Source: Lachnospiraceae bacterium (lineage in GTDB: Bacteria; Bacillota; Clostridia; Lachnospirales; Lachnospiraceae). Taken from it: a stretch of 51,810 nt of DNA. A program made the translations under genes and the position numbers. Below, in pieces: positions 17,901 to 25,516 of this stretch; within the stretch, counting starts at the first letter, position 1; the number at the start of each line of letters is the position of its first letter. The notes under the pieces were generated by a model that saw only the letters and a list, made by a program, of their open reading frames with translations, made no database searches and was not told where the DNA came from. The DNA is taken from the NCBI GenBank assembly GCA_017408025.1, contig JAFQVJ010000058.1:1-51810 (forward strand), written 5' to 3'.

Positions 17901-19292
17901 ATGGTAAAGACATATGTACTGGACACTAATGTATTGATTCAGGCACCTTATGCGTTTGAATGTTTTGAGGATAACGATGTTATTATCCCGGTGGTGGTAC
18001 TTGAGGAATTGGATGGACTTAAGAGAGCAGAAGGTGATAAGGGTATGAATGCCCGTTCTGCTATCAGATATCTTGAAAGCATGCGTAGCAACGGAGATTT
18101 ACTTGAAGGTATCAGGCTTAAGGGGGGGGGGATACTTAAGGTTGTTATCGAACGAGATAACGTTGATATTCCGTCATCACTTTCGTCAAGTAAATCAGAT
18201 AATCGAATTCTTATGACATGTAAAACTGTTATGGCAGATGACCATAAGAAGGTTATACTTGTTACAAAAGATATGATGGTTCGTATAAAAGCACAGGTGT
18301 TAGGCATACCAGCGGAAGACTTTATCACAGAACAGGTGTCATTTGGTGATGAGCAGTATACAGGTAGAATAGAGGTATATGCCGCAGAGAATCTTTTTGA
18401 TGAGTTTAAGCGAATTGGCATAGGCATAGATGAGGTTTATGTTTGTGATGAAGAGGGCAACAAGCATACGCCAAAGCTTATTGAAAATCAATTTGTTGTA
18501 TTGAAGGCAGATCAATCTCTCAATAAAACAGTGCTTGGAAGAGTTGAGGGCGACAGAATAGTCAGACTTGAGTATGCTAAAGAGTCTCCTTATGGAGTAA
18601 GACCGCGAAACAGTGGACAGTATTTCTTGCAGGAAGCCTTAATGCAACCGGCAGAGGAAGCACCACTTGTTATAGTAAAGGGTATGGCTGGTACAGCCAA
18701 GACATTTTATTCTCTGGCAGTTGGTCTTGAAAAGGTTTTAAACAGACCTTCAGGAGAATACAGACGACTCCTCATATGCAGACCAAATGCACAGTTTGAT
18801 TCTGATATAGGATTTTTGCCAGGCAGTGAGAGGGATAAGATTTCTCCGCTCATGAGACCGGTTGTCGATAACCTTGAACAGCTTATAGACTCAAATGATG
18901 ATGAACGTTACAGAAATGAGCGCGAGTTAAAGGATAAGATAGATGAGATATTTGAGCGAGGTATTATACAGGCGGAGGCTTTAAATTACTTACGAGGTCG
19001 TTCGCTGGCACAGACATATCTTATCATAGATGAAGCTCAGAATATGACACCAAATCAGGTTAAAGGGATCATAACCAGAGCGGGCAAGGGGACTAAGGTA
19101 ATTCTTCTCGGTGATCCAAACCAGATTGATAAACCGTTCCTTGACGAGAGGACAAATGGACTTAGTTATGCCTGTGAATATATGAAGGGAAGCCCATTAT
19201 GTTATCAGATAACCATGTCAGCCGACGAGTGTGAGCGTTCGCCACTGGCCATGGATGCTGTTAAGAGACTTACCAAGAAAGTTATTGTATAG
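17901..19292 (+). CDS. PIN domain-PhoH ATPase fusion (YlaK/PhoH2-like)
   Basis: The 463-residue protein joins an N-terminal PIN-type RNase domain (about 1-150; acidic residues in YVLDTN, VVLEELDG, SKSDNRI and VTKDMM) to a C-terminal PhoH RNA helicase/ATPase domain (about 225-460). Walker B is YLIIDEAQNM and a GDPNQID motif follows. The P-loop reads GMAGTAKT (261-268), where the usual Gly before Lys is Ala. PhoH2 proteins elsewhere are RNA-unwinding RNases that can act as toxins. A run of ten G (18122-18131) encodes KGGG at residues 74-77 inside the PIN part. It is a monocistron with a strong promoter and terminator; the AGGAGGT site is 8-10 bases before ATG. Confidence 0.9.
   Translation: MVKTYVLDTNVLIQAPYAFECFEDNDVIIPVVVLEELDGLKRAEGDKGMNARSAIRYLESMRSNGDLLEGIRLKGGGILKVVIERDNVDIPSSLSSSKSDNRILMTCKTVMADDHKKVILVTKDMMVRIKAQVLGIPAEDFITEQVSFGDEQYTGRIEVYAAENLFDEFKRIGIGIDEVYVCDEEGNKHTPKLIENQFVVLKADQSLNKTVLGRVEGDRIVRLEYAKESPYGVRPRNSGQYFLQEALMQPAEEAPLVIVKGMAGTAKTFYSLAVGLEKVLNRPSGEYRRLLICRPNAQFDSDIGFLPGSERDKISPLMRPVVDNLEQLIDSNDDERYRNERELKDKIDEIFERGIIQAEALNYLRGRSLAQTYLIIDEAQNMTPNQVKGIITRAGKGTKVILLGDPNQIDKPFLDERTNGLSYACEYMKGSPLCYQITMSADECERSPLAMDAVKRLTKKVIV
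18122..18131 (+). repeat. Ten-G homopolymer inside the PIN-PhoH gene
   Basis: The run is flanked on both sides by CTTAAG. It keeps the frame in this assembly. Slippage by one base would truncate the protein about one sixth of the way in. It could be a contingency tract or a sequencing-prone site. Confidence 0.75.
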
Positions 19293-19307
19293 AAATGCGT
19301 TTTTTTT

Positions 19308-19336
19308 AGAGGAATGACGAAAAGTCATTCCTCTTT
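19308..19336 (+). terminator. Intrinsic terminator after the PhoH gene
   Basis: AGAGGAATGAC-GAAAA-GTCATTCCTCT forms a perfect 11-bp stem followed by TTTT. A TTTTTTTT run also lies just before it. Confidence 0.88.
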
Positions 19337-19339
19337 TGC

Positions 19340-19368
19340 TTGACAAAATCCTTTTAATAGGTTAATAT
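19340..19368 (+). promoter_or_regulatory. Promoter for the aldolase-like gene
   Basis: TTGACA (19340-19345), 17 bases, TAATAT (19363-19368). It starts directly after the upstream terminator. The leader of about 100 bases shows no clear structure. Confidence 0.75.
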
Positions 19369-19469
19369 GTACTAGTCGGCAATTTAATGGTTTAAAGTGT
19401 AACGGTTTAAAGCGACGATAATGAGTAATAATTTGAATAATAATGTATTAGAAACTGGAGGAATTAAAA

Positions 19470-20453
19470 GTGGAAACAGCAAATAAAAAAGGAACTCTTA
19501 TTTCATACAGACCTGACATCAAGATTCTTGATGCGACAATGCGTGATGGTGGTCTTGTAAATAATTTTAGATTTTCAGATGAATTCGTAAAGGATTTATA
19601 CAAGGCCAATATAGAAGCTGGCGTTGACTATATGGAGTTTGGTTATAAGGCTTCAACAGATATCTTCAAGGAAGAAGATTTTGGAAAGTGGAAGTTCTGT
19701 AAGGAAGACGATATCAGAGCCATAGTTGGAGACAATAGCACAAATCTTAAGATTGCAGTTATGTCTGATGTTGGTAGAACAGATTACAAGAGGGATATTA
19801 TCGACAGAAAAGATAGTGTTATAGATATGATTAGAACTGCTACATACATTCATCAGATACCTACAGCTATTGAGATGATTGAGGATGCCAAGGAAAAAGG
19901 ATATGAGACAACAGTTAATATCATGGCTATTTCAAAGGTTAATGAGGAAGATTTGAATAATGGTCTTGAGCTTCTCTGTAAGTCAGGAGTTGACTGTATA
20001 TATCTTGTTGATAGCTTCGGTGCTTTTTATCCAGAACAGATAAGCAAGCTTTCAGATAAGTATCTTGAACTTGGTGCTAAGTACAATAAGACAATTGGTA
20101 TCCATGCTCATAACAATCAACAGCTTGCGTTTGCTAATACAATCGAAGCTCTTACACATGGGGTAAGCCTTCTTGATGCAACTGTATCTGGTATGGGTAG
20201 AGGTGCAGGAAACTGCTTTATGGAATCACTTCTTGGTTTCTTAAAGAATCCAAAGTACAATCTCACTCCTGTTATGGATTTTGTAGAGAAGCATATTCTT
20301 AAGATGAAGGCAGAAGGTGTTGTATGGGGATATGATATTCCATACCTCTTAACAGGCGTTATGAATGCACATCCATCATCAGCTATTCAGTTCCTTAAGG
20401 AAGGAAGAACTGATTATTCGAAATATCAGCAGGAATTAATAGACGAAAATTAA
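19470..20453 (+). CDS. DRE-TIM aldolase-family protein (HMGL-like), substrate unknown
   Basis: The 327-residue protein is a TIM barrel of the HMG-CoA lyase/4-hydroxy-2-oxovalerate aldolase superfamily. The metal/substrate motif is LDATMRDGG (about residues 20-28), and IGIHAHNNQQLAFAN (about 209-223) supplies the metal-binding His-x-His. It ends after the barrel, without the DmpG dimerisation domain or the LeuA regulatory domain. The start is GTG with GGAGGAA 8 bases before it. It stands alone with its own promoter, so context gives no pathway. Annotated homologues are simply called aldolase catalytic domain proteins. The function should be left open. Confidence 0.78.
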   Translation: METANKKGTLISYRPDIKILDATMRDGGLVNNFRFSDEFVKDLYKANIEAGVDYMEFGYKASTDIFKEEDFGKWKFCKEDDIRAIVGDNSTNLKIAVMSDVGRTDYKRDIIDRKDSVIDMIRTATYIHQIPTAIEMIEDAKEKGYETTVNIMAISKVNEEDLNNGLELLCKSGVDCIYLVDSFGAFYPEQISKLSDKYLELGAKYNKTIGIHAHNNQQLAFANTIEALTHGVSLLDATVSGMGRGAGNCFMESLLGFLKNPKYNLTPVMDFVEKHILKMKAEGVVWGYDIPYLLTGVMNAHPSSAIQFLKEGRTDYSKYQQELIDEN

Positions 20454-20479
20454 TATTTGAAGATGTAAAGAAAAAACAC

Positions 20480-20520
20480 TTGACACCGTTCCTTATCTAT
20501 AGTAGTATAATGAACGGTGT
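20480..20520 (+). promoter_or_regulatory. ylxM-ffh promoter with inverted repeat flanking the -10
   Basis: TTGACA (20480-20485), 17 bases, TAGTAT (20503-20508); an alternative -10 TATAAT lies at 20506-20511. ACACCGTTC (20483-20491) and GAACGGTGT (20512-20520) are a perfect 9-bp inverted repeat spanning the core promoter. Operator or start-site hairpin. Confidence 0.65.
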
Positions 20521-20565
20521 TATTTTTGTTAAGAAAGTTCTACGCACCTGAAGGGTAGATGCATT

Positions 20566-20928
20566 ATGGAAGAAATCGTAAAGTTATCATTATTATATGA
20601 TTTTTATGGTGAGTTACTTACTAACCATCAGAAATCCATTTATGAAGACTATTTCTTCAATAATATTGGACTTAGTGAGATTGCCGAGGAACGAGGAACT
20701 AGCCGTCAGGCAGTTCACGATATGGTCAAAAGATGTGAAAAGCTTTTACAGGGATATGAGGATAAGCTTCATCTTGTAGAGCGATTTATCTGTACTAAGG
20801 ATATGGTGAAGCAGGTTAAAGAGGAAGTTAGTAAACTTAGAAATCTGAAAACCTCTTCAAGTAATGAGGAGTTAGAAATAATTGACAGAATTGACAGTCT
20901 TTCAGAACATATTTTGGAGGAATTATAG
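20566..20928 (+). CDS. ylxM: YlxM family putative DNA-binding protein, SRP-associated
   Basis: A 120-residue protein with a sigma-70 region 4-like helix-turn-helix (NIGLSEIAEERGTSRQAVHDMVKR, about residues 30-53, written here as NIGLSEIAEE and TSRQAVHDMV). YlxM/p13 proteins are encoded beside ffh throughout Firmicutes and have been linked to SRP function. AAGGGTAG precedes ATG. Its TAG overlaps the GTG start of ffh by one base, so translation is probably coupled. It may be a regulator of this operon; the inverted repeat in the promoter is a candidate target, but that is conjecture. Confidence 0.88.
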   Translation: MEEIVKLSLLYDFYGELLTNHQKSIYEDYFFNNIGLSEIAEERGTSRQAVHDMVKRCEKLLQGYEDKLHLVERFICTKDMVKQVKEEVSKLRNLKTSSSNEELEIIDRIDSLSEHILEEL

Positions 20929-22274
20929 TGGCATTTGAAAGCTTATCGGATAAATTACAAAATGTATTCAAAAACCTTAGAAGCAAGGGACGTCTGACTG
21001 AGGCGGATGTAAAGGCTGCCCTCAAAGAGGTTAAGATGGCTCTTTTAGAGGCAGATGTCAGCTTCAAGGTTGTAAAACAGTTTATAAGTTCTGTTCAGGA
21101 GAGAGCGGTTGGCCAGGATGTTATGACAAGCCTTACTCCAGGACAGATGGTTATAAAGATAGTTAATGAGGAAATGATTAAGCTCATGGGTTCTGAGACT
21201 ACAGAGCTTAAACTTAAACCATCAAATGAGATTACAGTTATTATGATGATGGGTCTTCAGGGTGCAGGTAAAACTACAACAGCAGCAAAGATTGCTGGAA
21301 AACTGAAGGCAAAGGGAAGAAAACCATTACTCGTTGCGTGTGATATTTACAGACCTGCTGCCATAGAGCAGTTGAAGGTAAATGGTGAAAAGCAGGGTGT
21401 TCCAGTGTTTGCCATGGGAACAGGACATACACCGGTAAATATTGCAAAGGCTGCTATGGAGCATGCTAAATCAAATGATAACAATGTTGTCATTATCGAT
21501 ACCGCTGGTCGTCTTCACATTGATGAAGAGCTTATGAACGAGCTTGTAGAGATTAGAGACAATATTGATATAACACAGACACTTCTTGTTGTAGATGCCA
21601 TGACCGGTCAGGATGCGGTAAATGTAGCCAGCACCTTTGATGAGAAGATAGGTATCGACGGCGTTATCGTTACAAAGCTGGACGGTGATACAAGAGGTGG
21701 TGCGGCACTTTCTATTAGAAGTGTAACTGGAAAGCCGATTTTATATGTAGGTATGGGCGAGAAACTTTCTGATTTAGAACAGTTTTTCCCGGAAAGAATG
21801 GCTTCGAGAATACTTGGTATGGGTGATGTTCTCACTCTTATCGAGAAAGCAGAGGCTGCGGTTGATGCTGAGAAAGCTAAGGAAATGGAAAAGAAAATCA
21901 AAAAAGCCGAGTTTGGCTTTGATGATTACCTTGAATCCATGCAGCAGATTAAGAACATGGGTGGACTTGCAGATGTTATGAGCATGATACCAGGGCTTAG
22001 CGGACAGCTTAAGGGAGCGGCACTTCCAGATGAAAAGCAGATGGGAAGAGTTGAGGCTATTATCTACTCTATGACACCGACAGAGAGAAGTAATCCATCG
22101 GTTTTAAATCCATCGAGAAAGAACAGAATTGCCAAAGGCGCAGGTGTTGATATTGCAGAGGTTAATCGTCTGGTAAAGCAGTTTGAGCAGTCACGTAAGA
22201 TGATGAAGCAGATGGGTGGCATGATGAGTGGCAAGAAAGGCAGATTCGGTGGCAGATTTAAGTTGCCGTTCTAG
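20928..22274 (+). CDS. ffh: Signal recognition particle protein Ffh (SRP54)
   Basis: GTPase that binds signal sequences and SRP RNA and delivers ribosomes to FtsY. The 448-residue protein has the N domain, P-loop GLQGAGKTT (109-117), DTAGRLHID, TKLDGDTRGG, and a Met-rich M domain from about 300 with the RNA-binding segment (SNPSVLNPSRKNRIAKGAG) and the C-terminal MMKQMGGMMSG. GTG start with GGAGG 8 bases upstream, overlapping ylxM's stop. rpsP follows about 90 bases later. Length is standard. Confidence 0.97.
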   Translation: MAFESLSDKLQNVFKNLRSKGRLTEADVKAALKEVKMALLEADVSFKVVKQFISSVQERAVGQDVMTSLTPGQMVIKIVNEEMIKLMGSETTELKLKPSNEITVIMMMGLQGAGKTTTAAKIAGKLKAKGRKPLLVACDIYRPAAIEQLKVNGEKQGVPVFAMGTGHTPVNIAKAAMEHAKSNDNNVVIIDTAGRLHIDEELMNELVEIRDNIDITQTLLVVDAMTGQDAVNVASTFDEKIGIDGVIVTKLDGDTRGGAALSIRSVTGKPILYVGMGEKLSDLEQFFPERMASRILGMGDVLTLIEKAEAAVDAEKAKEMEKKIKKAEFGFDDYLESMQQIKNMGGLADVMSMIPGLSGQLKGAALPDEKQMGRVEAIIYSMTPTERSNPSVLNPSRKNRIAKGAGVDIAEVNRLVKQFEQSRKMMKQMGGMMSGKKGRFGGRFKLPF

Positions 22275-22363
22275 TCAAAATTTATACTAGTTAAAAGAGG
22301 ATTAAAAGCCTTTTTTATAAATAATAAAACATATTTTTTTACAAACCAAGGAGGTACATTACA

Positions 22364-22609
22364 ATGGCAGTAAAGATTAGATTGAAGAGAATGGGACAGA
22401 AGAAGGCTCCTTTCTATAGAATCGTAGTAGCAGATTCAAGAGCTCCTAGAGATGGTAGATTCATCGAGGAGATCGGAACATACGATCCAAACCTTGAGCC
22501 AAGCGCTGTAACAGTAAACGAAGAGGCAGCTAAGAAGTGGTTATCTAACGGAGCACAGCCAACAGACGTTGTTGCTAAGTTATTAAAGCAGGCTGGTATT
22601 GAGAAATAA
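22364..22609 (+). CDS. rpsP: 30S ribosomal protein S16
   Basis: An 81-residue small-subunit protein starting [20 protein letters not shown] with the family's [20 protein letters not shown] core. AAGGAGGTAC lies in good position before ATG. khpA follows 30 bases later in the conserved rpsP-khpA-rimM-trmD order. Confidence 0.97.
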   Translation: MAVKIRLKRMGQKKAPFYRIVVADSRAPRDGRFIEEIGTYDPNLEPSAVTVNEEAAKKWLSNGAQPTDVVAKLLKQAGIEK

Positions 22610-22639
22610 GTATAACCAATAATATGGGCGAGGTGTAGT

Positions 22640-22870
22640 ATGAGAGAATTAGTAGAAGTAATCGCAAAAGCACTGGTTGATTCGCCTGATGAAGTGGTTG
22701 TTACTGAAAGAGAAACAGAAAAGGGATTATTAGTGGAGATTAAGGTTGCTGAAGAGGATAAAGGTAAAGTTATCGGTAAGCAGGGACGTATCGCTAAGTC
22801 AATTCGTTCTGTTGTGAAGGCAGCTGCATCTAAGGATGATAAGAAGGTTATTGTAGATATTTTACAGTAA
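22640..22870 (+). CDS. khpA: KH-domain RNA-binding protein KhpA (YlqC)
   Basis: A 76-residue single KH domain with the GKQGR loop (GKVIGKQGRIAKSIR, about residues 42-56). The family pairs with KhpB/Jag and binds many RNAs, affecting cell length. GGCGAGGTG precedes ATG. An intrinsic terminator follows, placing a partial stop between khpA and rimM. Confidence 0.93.
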   Translation: MRELVEVIAKALVDSPDEVVVTERETEKGLLVEIKVAEEDKGKVIGKQGRIAKSIRSVVKAAASKDDKKVIVDILQ

Positions 22871-22885
22871 TAACTAGGACTTAAT

Positions 22886-22914
22886 AAACGGGACGTAATT
22901 TTACGTCCCGTTTT
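22886..22914 (+). terminator. Intrinsic terminator between khpA and rimM
   Basis: AAACGGGACGTAA and TTACGTCCCGTTT form a 13-base near-perfect palindromic stem followed by TT. rimM begins 37 bases later with no strong new promoter, so it may be leaky. Confidence 0.75.
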
Positions 22915-22950
22915 CACTAGATGAAATGTAGTGAAAGAAAGGAATTTTAC

Positions 22951-23472
22951 ATGCAGGATTTAGATTTATTCAGAGTTGGTGTGATAGCAAATACTCACGG
23001 AGTAAAAGGTGAGGTTAAGATATTTCCAACAACAGATGCGCCAGAACGCTTTAAAAAGCTTAAGTCAGTTATACTCGATGCTAAGAGAGAAAAGATTACT
23101 CTTGAGATTCAGTCAGCAAGATTTTTTAAGAATCTTGTCATAGTTAAATTCAAGGGTATTGATAATATAAATGATATTGAAAAATATAAGGGGTGTGATC
23201 TCTATGTTACAAGAGAAAATGCAACTCCATTAGATGAAGGAGAGTATTATATTGCTGACCTTATAGATATGAAGGTTGTTGATGAAGAGAACAAGGAACT
23301 GGGTGTCCTTTTTGATGTAATGCAGACAGGTGCCAATGATGTGTTTGTTGTAAAGCTTAAGGATTCAGATAAGGAGCTTCTTCTACCAAACATTCCAGAT
23401 TGTGTATTGGATGTTGACTTGGAAAGTAGAGTTATAACAGTTCATGTTTTAGATGGCTTGATGGATATGTAA
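22951..23472 (+). CDS. rimM: Ribosome maturation factor RimM
   Basis: 16S rRNA processing and 30S assembly factor that binds S19. The 173-residue protein has the N-terminal RimM domain (FRVGVIANTHGVKGEVKIFP) and a C-terminal PRC barrel (EYYIADLIDMKVV to LLPNIPDCVLDVD). The upstream in-frame ATG at 22921 has no ribosome site, whereas GAAAGGAA is 8 bases before 22951, so the latter start is chosen. trmD follows 25 bases later. Confidence 0.95.
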   Translation: MQDLDLFRVGVIANTHGVKGEVKIFPTTDAPERFKKLKSVILDAKREKITLEIQSARFFKNLVIVKFKGIDNINDIEKYKGCDLYVTRENATPLDEGEYYIADLIDMKVVDEENKELGVLFDVMQTGANDVFVVKLKDSDKELLLPNIPDCVLDVDLESRVITVHVLDGLMDM

Positions 23473-23497
23473 TTGTGGTAAGCGTAGAGGTGAACAT

Positions 23498-24280
23498 ATG
23501 AATTACTATGTTATGACCCTTTTTCCAGATATGATTATGAGTGGTTTAGACACAAGTATTATTGGTAAAGCAAGGGAAAAGGGATTATTATCATTAAATG
23601 CGATAGATATAAGAGATTTCACTACAGACAAGCACAGACATGTAGATGATTATCCTTATGGTGGTGGTGCTGGCATGGTTATGCAGGCACAGCCGGTTTA
23701 TGATTGCTATAAGCATGTTATTAATCTTATAAATGAGCGTAGTCATGGACAGCAAGCGCTGGAATCGTCGTGTAACGAAAATGTAGAAAAGCCACGTGTT
23801 ATATTTATGACACCTACAGGAAAAACATTTAATCAGGATATGGCTAAAGAACTGGCTAAAGAGGATAATCTTGTGTTTTTATGCGGTCATTATGAAGGTA
23901 TTGACAGGAGGGTTCTTGATAGAATAGTTACGGACGAGGTATCAATCGGTGATTTTGTTTTAACAGGTGGAGAGCTTCCAGCAATGGTTATGATAGATGC
24001 TATATCCAGACATATACCAGGTGTTTTAAACAATGACATTTCAGCGGAAACTGAGACCTTCACAGACAATCTTTTAGAATATCCTCAGTATACCAGACCG
24101 GAGGTTTGGGATGGTGAGCAGGTTCCGCCAGTTTTGCTGACAGGTCATCATGCAAATATTGAGAAGTGGCGCAGAGAGCAGTCACTGTTACTTACAAGAG
24201 AAAAACGACCTGATTTGTTTGAAAAAGTTGAATTGACAAAGAAAGACAAAAAGTTTCTTGCGGATATAGATAAGAAATAG
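23498..24280 (+). CDS. trmD: tRNA (guanine-N1)-methyltransferase TrmD
   Basis: Methylates G37 of tRNAs using SAM through a trefoil knot. The 260-residue protein has MTLFPDMI near the start, DYPYGGGAGMVMQ (about residues 50-62), LCGHYEGIDRRV (about 128-139), the DEVSIGDFVLTGGE block and the YTRPEVWDG segment, all TrmD hallmarks. AGAGGTGAA precedes ATG. A stretch at about 85-105 (HGQQALESSCNENVEK) looks like a small lineage-specific insertion in the loop before VIFMTPTG. Confidence 0.97.
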   Translation: MNYYVMTLFPDMIMSGLDTSIIGKAREKGLLSLNAIDIRDFTTDKHRHVDDYPYGGGAGMVMQAQPVYDCYKHVINLINERSHGQQALESSCNENVEKPRVIFMTPTGKTFNQDMAKELAKEDNLVFLCGHYEGIDRRVLDRIVTDEVSIGDFVLTGGELPAMVMIDAISRHIPGVLNNDISAETETFTDNLLEYPQYTRPEVWDGEQVPPVLLTGHHANIEKWRREQSLLLTREKRPDLFEKVELTKKDKKFLADIDKK

Positions 24281-24324
24281 ATAAATATATAATAAATAAT
24301 TTAAGTCAAAAGTACAGAAAATGC

Positions 24325-24353
24325 TTGCATTTATTAGCTAATTGTGTTATAAA
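24325..24353 (+). promoter_or_regulatory. Promoter for rplS
   Basis: TTGCAT (24325-24330), 17 bases, TATAAA (24348-24353) in the 178-base trmD-rplS gap. It would give a leader of about 95 bases. Confidence 0.65.
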
Positions 24354-24380
24354 ACTTATATTGTGTAATTTTATATGATT

Positions 24381-24450
24381 ATACATACAGATTAGAGATG
24401 TTCCTCTGTTACGGGATGATGTATTAAGAACGTCGAAATATTAAAGGAGG
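24381..24450 (+). promoter_or_regulatory. Candidate L19 ribosomal protein leader
   Basis: GATGTTC (24397-24403) can pair with GAACGTC (24428-24434) just upstream of AAAGGAGG, enclosing a CTCTGTTACGGGATGATG loop. Low-GC Gram-positive bacteria carry an autoregulatory L19 leader at this place. Identity is inferred from position and the stem only. Confidence 0.45.
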
Positions 24451-24458
24451 TTCACAAG

Positions 24459-24806
24459 ATGAACGATATTATTAAGAACATTGAAGCTGCTCAGTTAAAG
24501 GAATCTGTTACAGAGTTCCACGTTGGTGATACTGTAAGAGTACACGCTAAGATTAAGGAAGGAAACCGTGAGAGAATCCAGGTTTTCGAGGGAACTGTAT
24601 TAAAGAGACAGGGCGGTAGCTCAAGAGAGACATTTACAGTTAGAAAGAATTCAAACGGTATCGGCGTAGAAAAGACATGGCCAGTACACTCACCATCAAT
24701 TGAGAAGATTGAGGTTATCAGACTTGGTAAGGCTAGAAGAGCTAAGCTTAACTACCTTAGAGAGAGAGTTGGTAAGGCTGCAAAGGTTAAAGAACTCGTT
24801 AAGTAA
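24459..24806 (+). CDS. rplS: 50S ribosomal protein L19
   Basis: A 115-residue large-subunit protein at the 30S-50S interface. It has [22 protein letters not shown] (shown as FHVGDTVRV and EGNRERIQ), [10 protein letters not shown] and the C-terminal [20 protein letters not shown] pattern of the family. AAAGGAGGTTC precedes ATG. It has its own promoter, a possible autoregulatory leader and a strong terminator. Confidence 0.97.
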   Translation: MNDIIKNIEAAQLKESVTEFHVGDTVRVHAKIKEGNRERIQVFEGTVLKRQGGSSRETFTVRKNSNGIGVEKTWPVHSPSIEKIEVIRLGKARRAKLNYLRERVGKAAKVKELVK

Positions 24807-24835
24807 TCTTTTCCGATATTTTTCTTGCAGATTTG

Positions 24836-24867
24836 GGAACAAATACAGTTGTATTTGTTCCTTTTTT
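24836..24867 (+). terminator. Intrinsic terminator after rplS
   Basis: GGAACAAATAC-AGTT-GTATTTGTTCC is a perfect 11-bp stem followed by six T. Confidence 0.92.
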
Positions 24868-24931
24868 GCTTTATAATCAGCTTAAATGTGTAAATTTATG
24901 TCGCATTAAATGTGACGGAATGGAGTGAGAC

Positions 24932-25492
24932 ATGAGCTATTTTAATCCGATTCCTGACAAGAATTTTGTTTTAGATGTAGTTTTGAAATGGATTATAGAT
25001 ATTGTGGCTGTGATTATGTTCACAGTTTTTATAATTATATATTTATGTGATACAGCTGATATGACAGGCAATTCAATGTCTCCCACATTGAATAATGCTG
25101 AGAATGTTCTTATCAATAAATTTTCTTATGAGCTTGGGGAACCAGAGAGATTTGATGTGATTGTATTTAAAAATGATGATGGTGGAGAGAGTATCAAGCG
25201 TATTATAGGTCTTCCAGGGGAAGAGATAAAGATAGAAGACAGCAAGATATATATTCGTAACGAAGAAGGCGAAAAGGTTTTAGAGGATATATATTTTGAA
25301 GGTAAATATGAGCCCGGTTATGTCGATGAGTATATGGAAATACCAATGGGTGAATATTTTGTTATGGGCGACAGTCGTAATGTATCGGAGGACAGTCGTT
25401 TTGAGTATGTTGGAAATATAAGAAAAGAGGATATTGTGGGAAAAGTATGGATGATATACTCACCTTTCAATAGAATCGGGTTGGTTGATTAG
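24932..25492 (+). CDS. lepB: Signal peptidase I (first of three)
   Basis: Membrane-bound serine protease that removes signal peptides at the outer face. The 186-residue protein has one N-terminal membrane segment (about 18-38), the nucleophile Ser48 in GNSMSPTL, the general base Lys89 in ESIKRIIGLPGE, and the MGDSRNVSEDSR box near the C-terminus. All catalytic motifs are intact. It precedes rbgA by 24 bases; two more paralogues follow rbgA. Their sequences differ well beyond recent duplication. Confidence 0.93.
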   Translation: MSYFNPIPDKNFVLDVVLKWIIDIVAVIMFTVFIIIYLCDTADMTGNSMSPTLNNAENVLINKFSYELGEPERFDVIVFKNDDGGESIKRIIGLPGEEIKIEDSKIYIRNEEGEKVLEDIYFEGKYEPGYVDEYMEIPMGEYFVMGDSRNVSEDSRFEYVGNIRKEDIVGKVWMIYSPFNRIGLVD

Positions 25493-25516
25493 TAAACAGT
25501 ATAAACGGAGGATGAT

